A DNA stretch of 64,000 bases from an uncultured Arcanobacterium sp. (GCA_958428545.1 CAUAGM010000002.1:190936-254935); one strand, 5' to 3'; positions 44,778-54,346 are shown, numbered from the stretch's first letter. Translations and numbers: made by a program. Notes: a model not told the origin generated them from the sequence alone.

Positions 44778-46187
44778 TTACTCCTCTGCCCCAACAATCT
44801 TGTGCAATGCTCGCGCTGTTTCGGTGATCGTGCCAGAAATTGATGGAAAAACAGTAAAGGTTGAAGCAAACTCGTCAACAGTGAGCCTGTTTCGCACAGC
44901 TAAAGTAAGCGGGAAAATAAATTCTCCCGCATACTGCAAGCATAAAACTGCACCTGCGATTGTGCGCGTATTGCGGCGTGCAAAAATTTTCACAAACCCT
45001 TCATCAATACCGCGCATTTTAGCTCGAGCATTACGCTGTACGGGCAGCATATATTGCACACAATCAACCTTACCTGAATCAATCTGCGCTTGCGTCACAC
45101 CCACCGAAGCTATCTCAGGATTGGTAAAAATATTTGCACAAACTTGATCTAAACGTAGCGGTTCAACAGCATCACCAAGAGCATGCGCCATAGCAATGCG
45201 CCCTTGCGCAGTTGCCACAGATGCTAAGAGGAATACCCCCGTGCAGTCGCCTGCTGCATAGATCCGATTCGCTGTTGTACGCGAGACTCGATCAGTAACG
45301 ATAAAGCCTCGCTCATCAAGTTTCACACCAGCTTCTTTCAAGCCAATTCCATCCGTATTGGGAATTGCACCAACAGCCATCAGCACATGCGAACCGACGA
45401 TTTCTTCGCCGTCACCAAGAGTGACAATTACTTTATTTCCTTCAACACGCGCAGATTCAGCGCGCGCATTGCTCTTGATATTAACGCCGCGATCTTCAAA
45501 GACTCGCTGAATAAGCTCAGCGGCATCTGGATCATTATTTGGCAAGACACGATCGCGTGAACTGACAAGAGTAACTTTCACACCCACAGAATTGAATGCA
45601 GCAGCAAATTCGGCGCCCGTCACACCAGAACCGACCACAATCAGATGCTCAGGAACTTCTTTAATATGATATATCTGCTTCCACGTGAGAATGCGCTTAC
45701 CATCGGGCAATGCGCTGGGAAGTTTACGCGGACGCGCTCCTGTTGCAACTAAAACAACATCGGCTTCAAAGCGATGTTTGCCTGAGATGACGATACGCCG
45801 CCCGTTATCGCCAATTTCTGGCATAATACGAGCGTATCCATGAACAATACCAACTCCAGCTTCACGTAAACGCTGCGAAATTTCAGCACTCTGCTCTGCA
45901 GCTAATTTTGATACACGGCGAAAAATTCCAAGCACATCAGCTTTATATTCGCCGCTCTCATCTGCAATCTGCAGTTTTCCTGCACGGCGCACGTTATCCA
46001 TCCATGCGGCTGAAGCGATAAGCGTTTTGGAAGGAATCACATCTGTGAGAACAGCCGAACCTCCTGCTCCTTGCTCTTCAATAAGAACTGTACGAGCCCC
46101 ATGAATACGAGCTTGAAGCGCAGCTTCATAACCGCCAGGACCTCCACCAATGACGACGACTGTCGTATGCACATTGTGATTAGTCAT
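44778..46187 (-). CDS. lpdA: NAD(P)H-quinone dehydrogenase, LpdA-like flavoprotein
   Basis: 469-residue pyridine nucleotide-disulfide oxidoreductase fold. FAD motif VVIGGGPGGYEAA at the start, NAD(P) motif VVGSGVTGAEFAAAF near 180, second FAD motif IYAAGDCTG near 310, and a dimerisation domain. The redox-active CxxxxC of true lipoamide dehydrogenases is absent: the equivalent stretch reads SAVLTDVIPSKTLI. This matches mycobacterial LpdA (Rv3303c), which reduces quinones. CACAAT lies six bases before the ATG, a weak leaderless-type match. Confidence 0.9.
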   Translation of the reverse strand: MTNHNVHTTVVVIGGGPGGYEAALQARIHGARTVLIEEQGAGGSAVLTDVIPSKTLIASAAWMDNVRRAGKLQIADESGEYKADVLGIFRRVSKLAAEQSAEISQRLREAGVGIVHGYARIMPEIGDNGRRIVISGKHRFEADVVLVATGARPRKLPSALPDGKRILTWKQIYHIKEVPEHLIVVGSGVTGAEFAAAFNSVGVKVTLVSSRDRVLPNNDPDAAELIQRVFEDRGVNIKSNARAESARVEGNKVIVTLGDGEEIVGSHVLMAVGAIPNTDGIGLKEAGVKLDERGFIVTDRVSRTTANRIYAAGDCTGVFLLASVATAQGRIAMAHALGDAVEPLRLDQVCANIFTNPEIASVGVTQAQIDSGKVDCVQYMLPVQRNARAKMRGIDEGFVKIFARRNTRTIAGAVLCLQYAGEFIFPLTLAVRNRLTVDEFASTFTVFPSISGTITETARALHKIVGAEE

Positions 46188-46255
46188 AGTGCCATTGTGC
46201 CAAAACTCACTGAATACTGATAGGATTTATGCCCATTTTCTGCGGAGATTACGAG

Positions 46256-48052
46256 CTAACTCGCTTGCGTAATCCAATTGACCAGCTCACACACAGCATT
46301 TTCCATACTCACTTCACGCGATTGCCCAGTCGCACGGCAACGCAGCTCTGCCTTGCCGTCAGCAAATCCTCTGCCAACAACCAGAGCATACGGAGCGCCG
46401 ATCAACTCATAGTCAGCGAATTTCACGCCAGCGCTCATCTTCGGTCTATCATCATACAAGACGGAATAACCAGCTTCTTCAACAGCAGCAGCAAGTGATT
46501 CAGCTGCTGCGAATAATTCTTCACCCTTGCCTGTCGCAATCACATGAACCTGAATTGGCGCAATATCGATAGGCCACACAATACCCTTATCATCGTGATT
46601 AAGTTCGATAAGCGCTGCAACGAGACGAGAGACGCCAATTCCGTAGGAACCCATCGTCACAACAGTAGATTTACCGTTGCTATCCAGCACTGTGAGCCCA
46701 AGCGCTTTCGAATATTTACGCCCAAGAGCAAAAATATGCCCGATTTCTATACCGCGCTCGATACGGAGTGCACCGCTGCCATCCGGAGCTTCATCGCCTT
46801 CACGAACTTCTACAGCTTCGATCGTGCCGTCAGCCTCAAAATCTCGACCATAAACGCAGTTCATCATGTGATGATCTGGAGCATTTGCACCCACAATCCA
46901 TGCACTGCCGCGCGCTACATGCGGATCGACAAGGAACTTTACTCCTCCCACCAGACGGCCATGCTCATCTGTGGTTCGTGCAGGCGACTGCGGACCGATG
47001 ACGTTTGGACCGATATAGCCAGGCACAAGCTCTGGGTGGGAAGCAATATCTTCTGGGGCTGCAAGCTCCACTTCCAGCGGACTCATATTCGCTTCAACAC
47101 GCTTAATATCGACCTCGCGATCCCCTGGAACCCCAACAACAAAAAGCTCTCGCTCACCGCTCGGATGTATACCAACACATACAACATTTTTAAATGTGTC
47201 ACTCGCCTGCCACGGACGATCTGCACGCGGGCGGAGTTCGTTAAAGACACCGACGAGAGCATCAATCGTTTTTGCGTCTGGAGTTTCGAGAGTTTCTGGA
47301 GAAGGAACTGAGCTGAAATCCTGCTCTGGCTGCGGCGGAGTCGTCACTGCTTCTGTATTTGCCGCATAACCTCCAGGACTCATCACAAATGTATCTTCGC
47401 CTGCAGGTAGCGGGCATAGGAATTCTTCACTTCGAGAACCGCCCATGGCACCCGACGTTGCAGAACAAATCACAAACGGCAAACCAAGGCGAGTGAAAAT
47501 CTTTTGATAAGCAGTCCGCATAGAATTATAGCTCGCAGAAAGCCCCTCATCGTCAATATCAAAGCTATAGGAATCTTTCATCACGAATTCACGAGTACGC
47601 AAAATACCAGCACGCGGGCGCGCTTCGTCACGATATTTCGTCTGAATCTGATAGAGCATTGCCGGTAGATCTTTATAAGAGCTATACATATCTTTCACAG
47701 CAAGCGTAAACATCTCTTCGTGCGTTGGCGCAAGAAGATAATCACCGTCACGGCGATCTTTGAGGCGGAAAAGGTTAGGACCATACTCATCCCAGCGGTT
47801 CGTAGCCTCATATGGTTCACGTGGAAGCAACGCAGGGAAAAGCAGCTCTTGAGCACCAGCAGCATCCATTTCTTCGCGCACAATGCGTTCCACATTACGC
47901 AGCACTTTCAGCCCCAATGGCAGCCATGTATAAACACCAGGAGAAACGCGGCGAATATATCCAGCTCGAACCATGAGTTTATGTGAATCGACCTCAGCGT
48001 CAGCAGGGTTATCGCGCAGTGTGCGCACAAAGAAATTGCTCATTTTTTGCAT
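46256..48052 (-). CDS. proS: Prolyl-tRNA synthetase (bacterial type with editing domain)
   Basis: Charges tRNA-Pro. The 598-residue class II synthetase starts MQKMSNFFVRTLRDNPADAEV. Motif 2 (YRDEARPRAGILRTREFVMKDSYSFD), an INS editing domain (about 220-400; GVPGDREVDIKRVEANM; FLVDPHVARGSAWIVGAN), motif 3 (GSYGIGVSRLVAALIE) and an anticodon-binding domain follow. The frame is open for 106 further codons upstream, but homology begins at 48052. TACCAT six bases before this ATG predicts a leaderless mRNA. ATG at 48043 is an alternative. Confidence 0.95.
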   Translation of the reverse strand: MQKMSNFFVRTLRDNPADAEVDSHKLMVRAGYIRRVSPGVYTWLPLGLKVLRNVERIVREEMDAAGAQELLFPALLPREPYEATNRWDEYGPNLFRLKDRRDGDYLLAPTHEEMFTLAVKDMYSSYKDLPAMLYQIQTKYRDEARPRAGILRTREFVMKDSYSFDIDDEGLSASYNSMRTAYQKIFTRLGLPFVICSATSGAMGGSRSEEFLCPLPAGEDTFVMSPGGYAANTEAVTTPPQPEQDFSSVPSPETLETPDAKTIDALVGVFNELRPRADRPWQASDTFKNVVCVGIHPSGERELFVVGVPGDREVDIKRVEANMSPLEVELAAPEDIASHPELVPGYIGPNVIGPQSPARTTDEHGRLVGGVKFLVDPHVARGSAWIVGANAPDHHMMNCVYGRDFEADGTIEAVEVREGDEAPDGSGALRIERGIEIGHIFALGRKYSKALGLTVLDSNGKSTVVTMGSYGIGVSRLVAALIELNHDDKGIVWPIDIAPIQVHVIATGKGEELFAAAESLAAAVEEAGYSVLYDDRPKMSAGVKFADYELIGAPYALVVGRGFADGKAELRCRATGQSREVSMENAVCELVNWITQAS

Positions 48053-48058
48053 GGCTCT

Positions 48059-48064
48059 ATGGTA
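48059..48064 (-). promoter_or_regulatory. Candidate leaderless -10 element of proS
   Basis: TACCAT on the minus strand, six bases (AGAGCC) from the proS ATG. It lies in the short gap between proS and the upstream VanZ gene. Confidence 0.5.
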
Positions 48065-48138
48065 TCGCGCCTGCACGGCTTGGCTAAAACCGTCACTCGT
48101 CATCGAATCTTTAGGCTGCGCCATGCGAAAATTTCCTT

Positions 48139-48876
48139 TTACAAAGAACGAGAAAAAGCTAGTGCAAAAACGACTCCGATTACTAAGCCAATGTATGCAG
48201 CGAATGTGACGATACCTGTGAAAGTGAGCGAAAGTGATTCTCGTGCTTGAACTGGTTGAACCTGCGTAAACTGCGAATGCCTCTGCACTGCTCTCTTCTG
48301 CGCGCCACGCAAACTTCGCGTGCTCTTGATTCGGTGCACTACAGAGGTTTTCTGCCGAGCACAACGCCACAACAGATAGCCGAACATACCGCCTATCGCG
48401 TTGAGAATAATATCGTCAATATCAAAAAGCCTTACTGCGAAAAGAAGCTGAAGCGTCTCTATCGAAAGTGACGTAAGAGCAGTTGATACCCCAACCCTCC
48501 ACCATGAGCGCATATTTGAGAATGCTGCAGGAAGAATCGCCCCAAAAGGCATAAAGAGCAGCACATTTCCCACGAGATTATAGAGTGCGATGGAAAGTAT
48601 CCCCTGTGTAAGCATTTTCCATGATTCAATTACAGGGATTAAATTTGCATTCCAGTGAGATCGCCCGAGAGTAAAAACAAACGGCTCAAACGTGAAATAC
48701 AATATTATCCCTGCATGAAGCATCAAAAAGAAGAGCGCTCCTAGCTGGCGCACACACACGATCCGATGCCGCGCACGAAAAAGTACGCAACACCACGCAA
48801 GAGTATAAGCAATATACACTGGCGTGAAGTTTACTGCGATAGTTTGCGCTGGCACACTTTGCACTGCTACATCCAC
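48139..48876 (-). CDS. VanZ family membrane protein
   Basis: 245 residues with about five membrane helices. The VanZ signatures are present: NLVGNVLLFMPFGAILP near 100-116 and SIETLQLLF...FDIDDIILNAIGG near 137-162. VanZ confers low teicoplanin resistance in enterococci by an unclear route, but most chromosomal homologues, probably including this one, are not resistance genes. The start is GTG at 48876; CAGAAT lies seven bases upstream. The C-terminal loop (KSTRSLRGAQKRAVQRHS) is strongly basic before the final helix. Confidence 0.88.
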   Translation of the reverse strand: MDVAVQSVPAQTIAVNFTPVYIAYTLAWCCVLFRARHRIVCVRQLGALFFLMLHAGIILYFTFEPFVFTLGRSHWNANLIPVIESWKMLTQGILSIALYNLVGNVLLFMPFGAILPAAFSNMRSWWRVGVSTALTSLSIETLQLLFAVRLFDIDDIILNAIGGMFGYLLWRCARQKTSVVHRIKSTRSLRGAQKRAVQRHSQFTQVQPVQARESLSLTFTGIVTFAAYIGLVIGVVFALAFSRSL

Positions 48877-48999
48877 GTATATTATTCTGCCTTTCGCAGC
48901 GGCCTAATCCGAAAACGATTCTTGAGCACTACTCACATTTTTTGAAAGAATACCTCTACACAGTAGATCTCTCATACTAAAACTCACAGCAACTAAAAC

Positions 49000-49911
49000 T
49001 CACAGCATAATCGTGGCGTAGTCACCTACGTGAATAAAACCTGCTTTTTCATAGGCTCTTACAGCACAAAGATTGAAATCATTAACGTAAAGATGCACGG
49101 TCGCACCCAGCCTTGCCTGTACCATGCGCGCAACAGACGCCATACAAGGAGCAGCGATTCCTTGCCCACGCAGCTCAGGAAGTACCCACACCCCCTGAAT
49201 TTGGGCAATGCCGCCAGCATATGCTCCAATATCTGCTTTAAATTCCACTCTCGGACTCCCGTGAAAATCGTAGCCCATTTTCACAAAAGTAAACTCCTGC
49301 TCGATAAGGCTCTGCACGCGCCTTTTATAGGAATTTCCGCGAGCTGTGGGATCGTAGCCGACTTCTTCGATAAACATGGCGATACTTGCTGGAAGAACCA
49401 ACTCATATTCTTCCATCTGCGCCGCTCTCACATCCAGATCAGGCGTGACGATTTCGCGCGATTTTCCCTGATATACCATCGATAACTGACGAGGGCGGAT
49501 ATCTCGCGCAGGAGAAAAATATTCACGCACTCGCTCCCATAAAGGCAGTACTTGGCTAGCTGCTCCAACAAAAGAATTGGCAATTGAGCGGTGATGAATA
49601 AGATAGTGAGCTAACTGATCAAGCCCTTCAGAATCAAAACCCCACGGAATGATATTTGCGCCGTTCCAGCATACAGCACGCAGCTCACAGCCAGAAGATG
49701 CATTAGCAGATGCATCAAAATATCCGAGCAGAGAACTGCCACGCAAGCCGATATTCGAGCTGGCAGATGCTTCATTTAAGCAGCTACGCATAAGAACTGT
49801 CTCAAGCGGAGCAGTCTGCATCAAATCAGCAGCCACCGAATATTCACGAGCTTTCAGCAGCCGCACAGAGCTATGCCCTAATCGATTCTTACCCAAGCCA
49901 TGCCACAGCAT
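49000..49911 (-). CDS. GNAT acetyltransferase with DUF4081-like N-terminal domain
   Basis: 303 residues. The C-terminal GNAT fold (about 190-303) has the acetyl-CoA motif VWVLPELRGQGIAAPCMASV and the ending LYVNDFNLCAVRAYEKAGF. The N-terminal half belongs to the actinobacterial domain that accompanies these transferases (Rv2867c type). It lies directly after ispG, the same order as in mycobacteria (dxr-rip1-ispG-GNAT), so its role is probably tied to envelope or isoprenoid genes by position only. Substrate unknown. Confidence 0.87.
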   Translation of the reverse strand: MLWHGLGKNRLGHSSVRLLKAREYSVAADLMQTAPLETVLMRSCLNEASASSNIGLRGSSLLGYFDASANASSGCELRAVCWNGANIIPWGFDSEGLDQLAHYLIHHRSIANSFVGAASQVLPLWERVREYFSPARDIRPRQLSMVYQGKSREIVTPDLDVRAAQMEEYELVLPASIAMFIEEVGYDPTARGNSYKRRVQSLIEQEFTFVKMGYDFHGSPRVEFKADIGAYAGGIAQIQGVWVLPELRGQGIAAPCMASVARMVQARLGATVHLYVNDFNLCAVRAYEKAGFIHVGDYATIML

Positions 49912-49970
49912 CAGCGCTCACTGCAAACTGCACACCGATACATCATTTACCTGCCAGCAAATGATTTCTG

Positions 49971-51125
49971 TTAGTAGATAATTTCTGGCGAGCCGCCTTC
50001 AATAAGCCCCAGCTCCGCTGCAACTTTTGGCGCAAGATCAATAAGAGTATCGACAATATCTTCTTCCGCAACAGTTTTCACTACTTTTCCAGCCACAAAA
50101 ATTTGCCCTTTGCCATTTCCGCTTGCAACACCAAGATCGGCTTCACGTGCTTCGCCAGGGCCATTGACAATACACCCCATCACGGCTACCCGCAGCGGAT
50201 AAGTGATACCTTTAAGACCAGCGTCTACCTTGTTTGCAAGGTTCCAAATATCTACTTGAGCACGCCCACATCCTGGGCAGCTGACGATTTCCAGAGTTTT
50301 CGGACGAAGGTTGAGTGCCCGTAAAATCGCTTCACCTGCACGCACTTCTTCCACAGGGTCATCGGAAAGAGAGACTCGAATCGTATCCCCGATACCCTCC
50401 GCCAAAAGCGCACCAAATGCTACAGCTGATTTTACTGTGCCTTGAAATGCTGGACCTGCTTCGGTGACGCCAAGGTGAAGCGGCCAATCCCCTGCTGCAC
50501 TGAGGAGTTCGTAAGCTCGTACCATCGTCACTGGATCATGATGTTTCACCGAAATTGCAAAATCATAAAACCCAGCATCTTCAAAAAGGTGAGCTTCATT
50601 GACGGCACTTTCCACAAGAGCCTCAGGAGTTGCTTTCCCGTATTTTTCAAGGAGACGCTTATCGAGAGAGCCTGCATTGATTCCGATACGCATAGCTGTG
50701 CCGTTCGCATTGGCAGCTGCAGCAATCTCTGGGATCACATCGTCAAACTTTTTAATGTTGCCAGGATTGACTCGCACACCACACCCAGCATCAATTGCCG
50801 CAAACACATATCGAGGCTGGAAATGAATATCGGCAACCACTGGAATTTTACTCTTCTCTACAAGAATACTGAGCGCATCTGCATCTTTATCCGTGGGGCA
50901 TGCAACGCGCGCAATATCGCACCCAGCAGCCGTGAGCTCAGCAATCTGCTGGAGAGTAGCGTTCACGTCATACGTTTTTGTGGTCGTCATCGACTGCACA
51001 CTAATCGGCGCATCGCCGCCAACTTTCACATTGCCAACCTGTATCTGCCGCGTTGGTTTACGCGGGGAAAGGACAGCTGGCTCTTCGGGTTTAGCGCAGA
51101 TATTTACGTTTACTGGAAAATTCAC
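49971..51125 (-). CDS. ispG: 4-hydroxy-3-methylbut-2-enyl diphosphate synthase (flavodoxin)
   Basis: MEP-pathway [4Fe-4S] enzyme converting ME-cPP to HMBPP. The 384-residue protein has the TIM barrel start VGGDAPISVQSMTTTKT, HFQPRYVFAAI and GVRVNPGN. Cluster ligands are in SCPGCGR and MGCIVNGPGEA. It begins with GTG at 51125 and has no ribosome site. TACAAT six bases upstream suggests its own leaderless promoter within the dxr-rseP-ispG cluster, across a 103-base gap from rseP. Confidence 0.96.
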   Translation of the reverse strand: MNFPVNVNICAKPEEPAVLSPRKPTRQIQVGNVKVGGDAPISVQSMTTTKTYDVNATLQQIAELTAAGCDIARVACPTDKDADALSILVEKSKIPVVADIHFQPRYVFAAIDAGCGVRVNPGNIKKFDDVIPEIAAAANANGTAMRIGINAGSLDKRLLEKYGKATPEALVESAVNEAHLFEDAGFYDFAISVKHHDPVTMVRAYELLSAAGDWPLHLGVTEAGPAFQGTVKSAVAFGALLAEGIGDTIRVSLSDDPVEEVRAGEAILRALNLRPKTLEIVSCPGCGRAQVDIWNLANKVDAGLKGITYPLRVAVMGCIVNGPGEAREADLGVASGNGKGQIFVAGKVVKTVAEEDIVDTLIDLAPKVAAELGLIEGGSPEIIY

Positions 51126-51131
51126 GTACCT

Positions 51132-51137
51132 ATTGTA
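51132..51137 (-). promoter_or_regulatory. Candidate leaderless -10 element of ispG
   Basis: TACAAT on the minus strand, followed by six bases (AGGTAC) and the GTG of ispG. This is the closest match to consensus among the leaderless-type sites. Confidence 0.6.
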
Positions 51138-51228
51138 CTGCTTATAGGCCTCACACTGGGTATCTAACGAACATTGCCCCTCAGCTCTTGGCTCCTATGC
51201 CGCCTCGCGCAAGGATATACTGCAGCAA

Positions 51229-52536
51229 TTAGCCGCCCACCGGATTCACAATATCTGCTACCACAAGAAGCACAGTCATAAGCACAAAAAAGGCTATAAC
51301 CGCGTAGCTCAACGGCAATAAACGAGCTGTATCAAAAGCCCCAGGATCTGCTTTGCCTCGCCATCGAGCAATCGTACTGCGCACACCTTCGATAAGAGCA
51401 CCGAGGATATGCCCACCGTCAAGAGGAAGCAGAGGAATCATATTGAATATAAACAAGCTCATATTGAGGGACGCCATCAGCATGAGAAAATCCGCGGCTC
51501 TCTGCGCTATATTGTAGCCCTCTGCTTGAGCGCTGGTAATTGTGCCAGCCATATGCGCTACACCAACAATACCAACAACGCTAGAAGAATCTCGCGGAGC
51601 TCCCGAAAGAAGTGTCGTGAATATTTGCCAGAGCTTAGCAGGCAAAACAGCCACAATCTGCACCGTCCCTGCTGCGAGCTTTCCTGCCTGTGCTAGTGCC
51701 GTGCCAACAGATGTACGCTGAAGTTCGATCTGAGGCGATAAACCAACGTAGGGCTTCAAATCAGTTTTAGCCTGCCCTGTTTCAGGATCTGTGACGACGG
51801 CGCCACCGCTAACGACTGGACGTTCCGTTTCGATCGGAGTGACGTTAAGAGTAATCTGCTTGCCCTCACGTTCGATGAGAACATCTGCAGGGCGAACCCC
51901 ACCGCTAACAATAGCTTCCTGCACATCTTTCCAGGTGGCAACAGGCGTTCCATTCCATTTATATATGCGGTCGCCTGGCTGAAAACCAGCGAGAGATGCA
52001 GGAGCGCGATCATTGTCTGCACAGCTCTCTTCAGCAGATATACATCTTGGCACCTGAGAGATGGTCGTACCATAGGTGCCGACACCAATGCCGCACATAA
52101 CTCCCACAATAAGCAGCACGCTCAAAAATAAATTGACGCACGGACCGCCAAACATCACCACAAGTTTTTTATGCGCTGGCAAACGCCAAAATGCTTGGCT
52201 TTCCTCGCCTGGCTCTAATTCGGCAGCAGAATCCTGCCGAGCCTGCTGAGCTAAAGTCAGTTCACCGTTTGGCTTTCGCTTACGCACTCCCTCACGCGCT
52301 GGAGGGAGCATTCCAGCAAGCTGCACAAATCCACCTAAAGGAAGAACTTTCAGCCCATATTCTGTGCCTGCACGCTTAATTGACCAGAGTGTGGAGCCGA
52401 AACCAATAAAATACTTCGGCACTTTCACACCAAATTTTTTAGCTGGAATCAAATGCCCCAGCTCATGCAAACCAACGGTTATCAGCAGCCCCAGCACGAA
52501 CAAAAAAATACCGAGAAGAGAAAAAAGAATGCTCAT
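51229..52536 (-). CDS. rseP: Site-2 intramembrane zinc metalloprotease (RseP/Rip1 family)
   Basis: Cleaves membrane-bound anti-sigma factors and other substrates. The 435-residue protein has the zinc motif HELGH in TM1 (about residue 24) and a PDZ domain (about 180-270; LAGFQPGDRIYKWNGTPV). FNMIPLLPLDGGH in the third helix gives the third ligand. The ATG at 52536 overlaps the dxr stop (ATGA) and gives the usual short N terminus; an in-frame start at 52569 would add 11 residues. An insert rich in Glu/Arg (about 80-120) follows the first loop. Confidence 0.95.
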   Translation of the reverse strand: MSILFSLLGIFLFVLGLLITVGLHELGHLIPAKKFGVKVPKYFIGFGSTLWSIKRAGTEYGLKVLPLGGFVQLAGMLPPAREGVRKRKPNGELTLAQQARQDSAAELEPGEESQAFWRLPAHKKLVVMFGGPCVNLFLSVLLIVGVMCGIGVGTYGTTISQVPRCISAEESCADNDRAPASLAGFQPGDRIYKWNGTPVATWKDVQEAIVSGGVRPADVLIEREGKQITLNVTPIETERPVVSGGAVVTDPETGQAKTDLKPYVGLSPQIELQRTSVGTALAQAGKLAAGTVQIVAVLPAKLWQIFTTLLSGAPRDSSSVVGIVGVAHMAGTITSAQAEGYNIAQRAADFLMLMASLNMSLFIFNMIPLLPLDGGHILGALIEGVRSTIARWRGKADPGAFDTARLLPLSYAVIAFFVLMTVLLVVADIVNPVGG

Positions 52537-53783
52537 TTTATCACCTTGTGCGCGGTCTTTCTTGCCCATGCCTCAGCTTCCAGCACGGCTTCCACACTGT
52601 ATGAAGCCATATCCGACCCAAGGTAGCGCGAAGAATCACAGAGTTCGAGCACGTGGCGTACAACATCTGCCATTGCGAGGAAACCCAGTTCGCCACGCAC
52701 GAATGCCGCAACTGCCTCTTCGTTAGCAGCATTCAGAACTGCTGGGTGCACAGGCGACTGAGCAAGCGCAGCACGTGCAAGCGTTATCGAAGGGAAAGTG
52801 TCGTGATCGAGAGGTTCAAACGTCCAGGTGGCAGCCTCGTGCCAAGGGAATGCTGGAGCCACAGAAGAAACTCGCTTCGGCCAGCTCAAACCTAAAGCGA
52901 TAGGAAGCCTCATATCTGGCGGAGAAAGCTGAGCTAGTGCAGAGCCGTCAATAAATTCTACTGCTGAATGAACCACAGACTGCGGATGAATCACAGGCAC
53001 AATATCGTCGGCAGCCACATCGAAAAGGTACGCAGCCTCGATAAGCTCGAGTGCTTTATTCATCAGCGATGCAGAATTAATAGTGACGACAGGCCCCATA
53101 TTCCACGTTGGATGATGAAGAGCTTGCTGCACGCTCACATCTTCCAGCTCGCTTCGGCGGCGCCCGCGGAAAGGTCCGCCGCTTGCCGTCAAAATAATTT
53201 TGCGAACATTCGATTCTCCATCGAGATTCTCCGACGTCAAACCTCTATGATGAATACCTGATTGGAGAGCCTGATGAATCGCTGAATGCTCAGAATCGAC
53301 AGGAACAATCTGCCCTGGGCGAACCATTGCCTCGCGCACCAGCGCTCCGCCTGCAACGAGCGATTCTTTGTTGGCAAGAGCGAGCGTCGCCCCCGTACGA
53401 AGCGCAGCTAAAGTAGGAAGAAGCCCCACTGAGCCTGCCATGCCGTTGAGCACAACGTCACCATCATACTCATCGCCGCAATCCGACCAGCTGGCTTGAG
53501 ATGCAAGCTGCACCATTGCATCTGAACCAGAAAAAATTTCTGGCTCTTTAGCTCCCTGCGCGCACTTTCGATAGGCAGCACGAAAAGTATCAACACTCTT
53601 TTCACTAGCCAGAGCAACTATCGGCACAGAAAATTCATATGCCTGCTGTGCGAGTATATCTGGATGCGCACCTCCAGCCCCTAATCCACCGACACAATAG
53701 GCCGAAGGGTGTGCACGAATCACGTCTAACGCTTGAGTCCCAATCGATCCGGTAGACCCTAAAATAATTATTCTCCGAGGCAT
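52533..53783 (-). CDS. dxr: 1-deoxy-D-xylulose 5-phosphate reductoisomerase
   Basis: Second MEP-pathway enzyme. The 416-residue protein has the NADPH motif ILGSTGSIGTQALDVI, LANKESLVAGG, VDSEHSAIHQ (metal-binding Asp/Glu) and the flap TASGGPFRG. NMGPVVTINSASLMNKALELIEA follows. ATG at 53783 has a purine-rich stretch (AGAAG) upstream. GTG at 53798, which overlaps the stop of the upstream DivIVA-motif gene, is an equally possible coupled start. It is coupled to rseP. Confidence 0.95.
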   Translation of the reverse strand: MPRRIIILGSTGSIGTQALDVIRAHPSAYCVGGLGAGGAHPDILAQQAYEFSVPIVALASEKSVDTFRAAYRKCAQGAKEPEIFSGSDAMVQLASQASWSDCGDEYDGDVVLNGMAGSVGLLPTLAALRTGATLALANKESLVAGGALVREAMVRPGQIVPVDSEHSAIHQALQSGIHHRGLTSENLDGESNVRKIILTASGGPFRGRRRSELEDVSVQQALHHPTWNMGPVVTINSASLMNKALELIEAAYLFDVAADDIVPVIHPQSVVHSAVEFIDGSALAQLSPPDMRLPIALGLSWPKRVSSVAPAFPWHEAATWTFEPLDHDTFPSITLARAALAQSPVHPAVLNAANEEAVAAFVRGELGFLAMADVVRHVLELCDSSRYLGSDMASYSVEAVLEAEAWARKTAHKVIK

Positions 53784-53794
53784 ATTGCTTCTTT

Positions 53795-54346
53795 TCACTC
53801 CACAGACACCAGCACAAAAACAAGACGATCCAGATACGCATCCACAACATCTTCACGATATGCATCTGATTTTTTTGCGCGCGCAAAAATTACGTTGCGT
53901 ACATCGTCTGCAGTCAGCTTGGCTTGCCCGTCAAAATAGGCGTTGACGCGACCCAAAAAATCATCTACCGATTTTTTTTCGTACCCATACCGCTTGGCAT
54001 CATCAAATTTGGCGCGTGATGGGAGCTTCAAACGCGCATAGAGCGAACGCGCCGCACAATACGCCATATCAAGCCATGCCTGCTCGCCGTGAGTGCGCAA
54101 AACTTTTGCACGTTCACCCTGCACAAGCGCCGTGTAAAGACGGTTCAAGGCAGCGTCAACAGCAGCAGTATCGTAACCTCGGCGAACGAGAGAAAACGAT
54201 ACGCTAGCCACATCGTCAGGCATGATGGCGTCGCTCGTCTTCTCCTTAGCCATATAGACACTCTTAGCCCTGCTCAAAAAACTATCAACTTGTTTAGGGT
54301 CATATCCGCGCTGCGCTCGCCCAACGTGTGGAAAAGACGTATTCAT
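53795..54346 (-). CDS. DivIVA-motif protein with four motifs, no long coiled coil
   Basis: 183 residues. The DivIVA N-terminal signature (a Phe or aromatic, G-Y-D/E, then V-D-x-x-L) occurs as RGYDPKQVDSFLSRA (13-27), RRGYDTAAVDAALNRL (55-70), RYGYEKKSVDDFLGRV (119-134) and a weaker KSDAYREDVVDAYLDRL (159-175). The layout is two tandem DivIVA-like pairs joined by a helical linker with WLDMAYCAARSLYARL. Classical DivIVA/Wag31 has one such domain plus a long coiled coil, missing here. It may bind membrane or a polar partner; function unknown. Its end overlaps the possible GTG start of dxr, and rlmN precedes it. Confidence 0.85.
   Translation of the reverse strand: MNTSFPHVGRAQRGYDPKQVDSFLSRAKSVYMAKEKTSDAIMPDDVASVSFSLVRRGYDTAAVDAALNRLYTALVQGERAKVLRTHGEQAWLDMAYCAARSLYARLKLPSRAKFDDAKRYGYEKKSVDDFLGRVNAYFDGQAKLTADDVRNVIFARAKKSDAYREDVVDAYLDRLVFVLVSVE

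Noticed and set aside
48139..48876. Glycopeptide resistance locus based on the VanZ gene
   Set aside because: No vanHAX or regulators are nearby; chromosomal VanZ-family proteins are widespread and mostly of unknown function.
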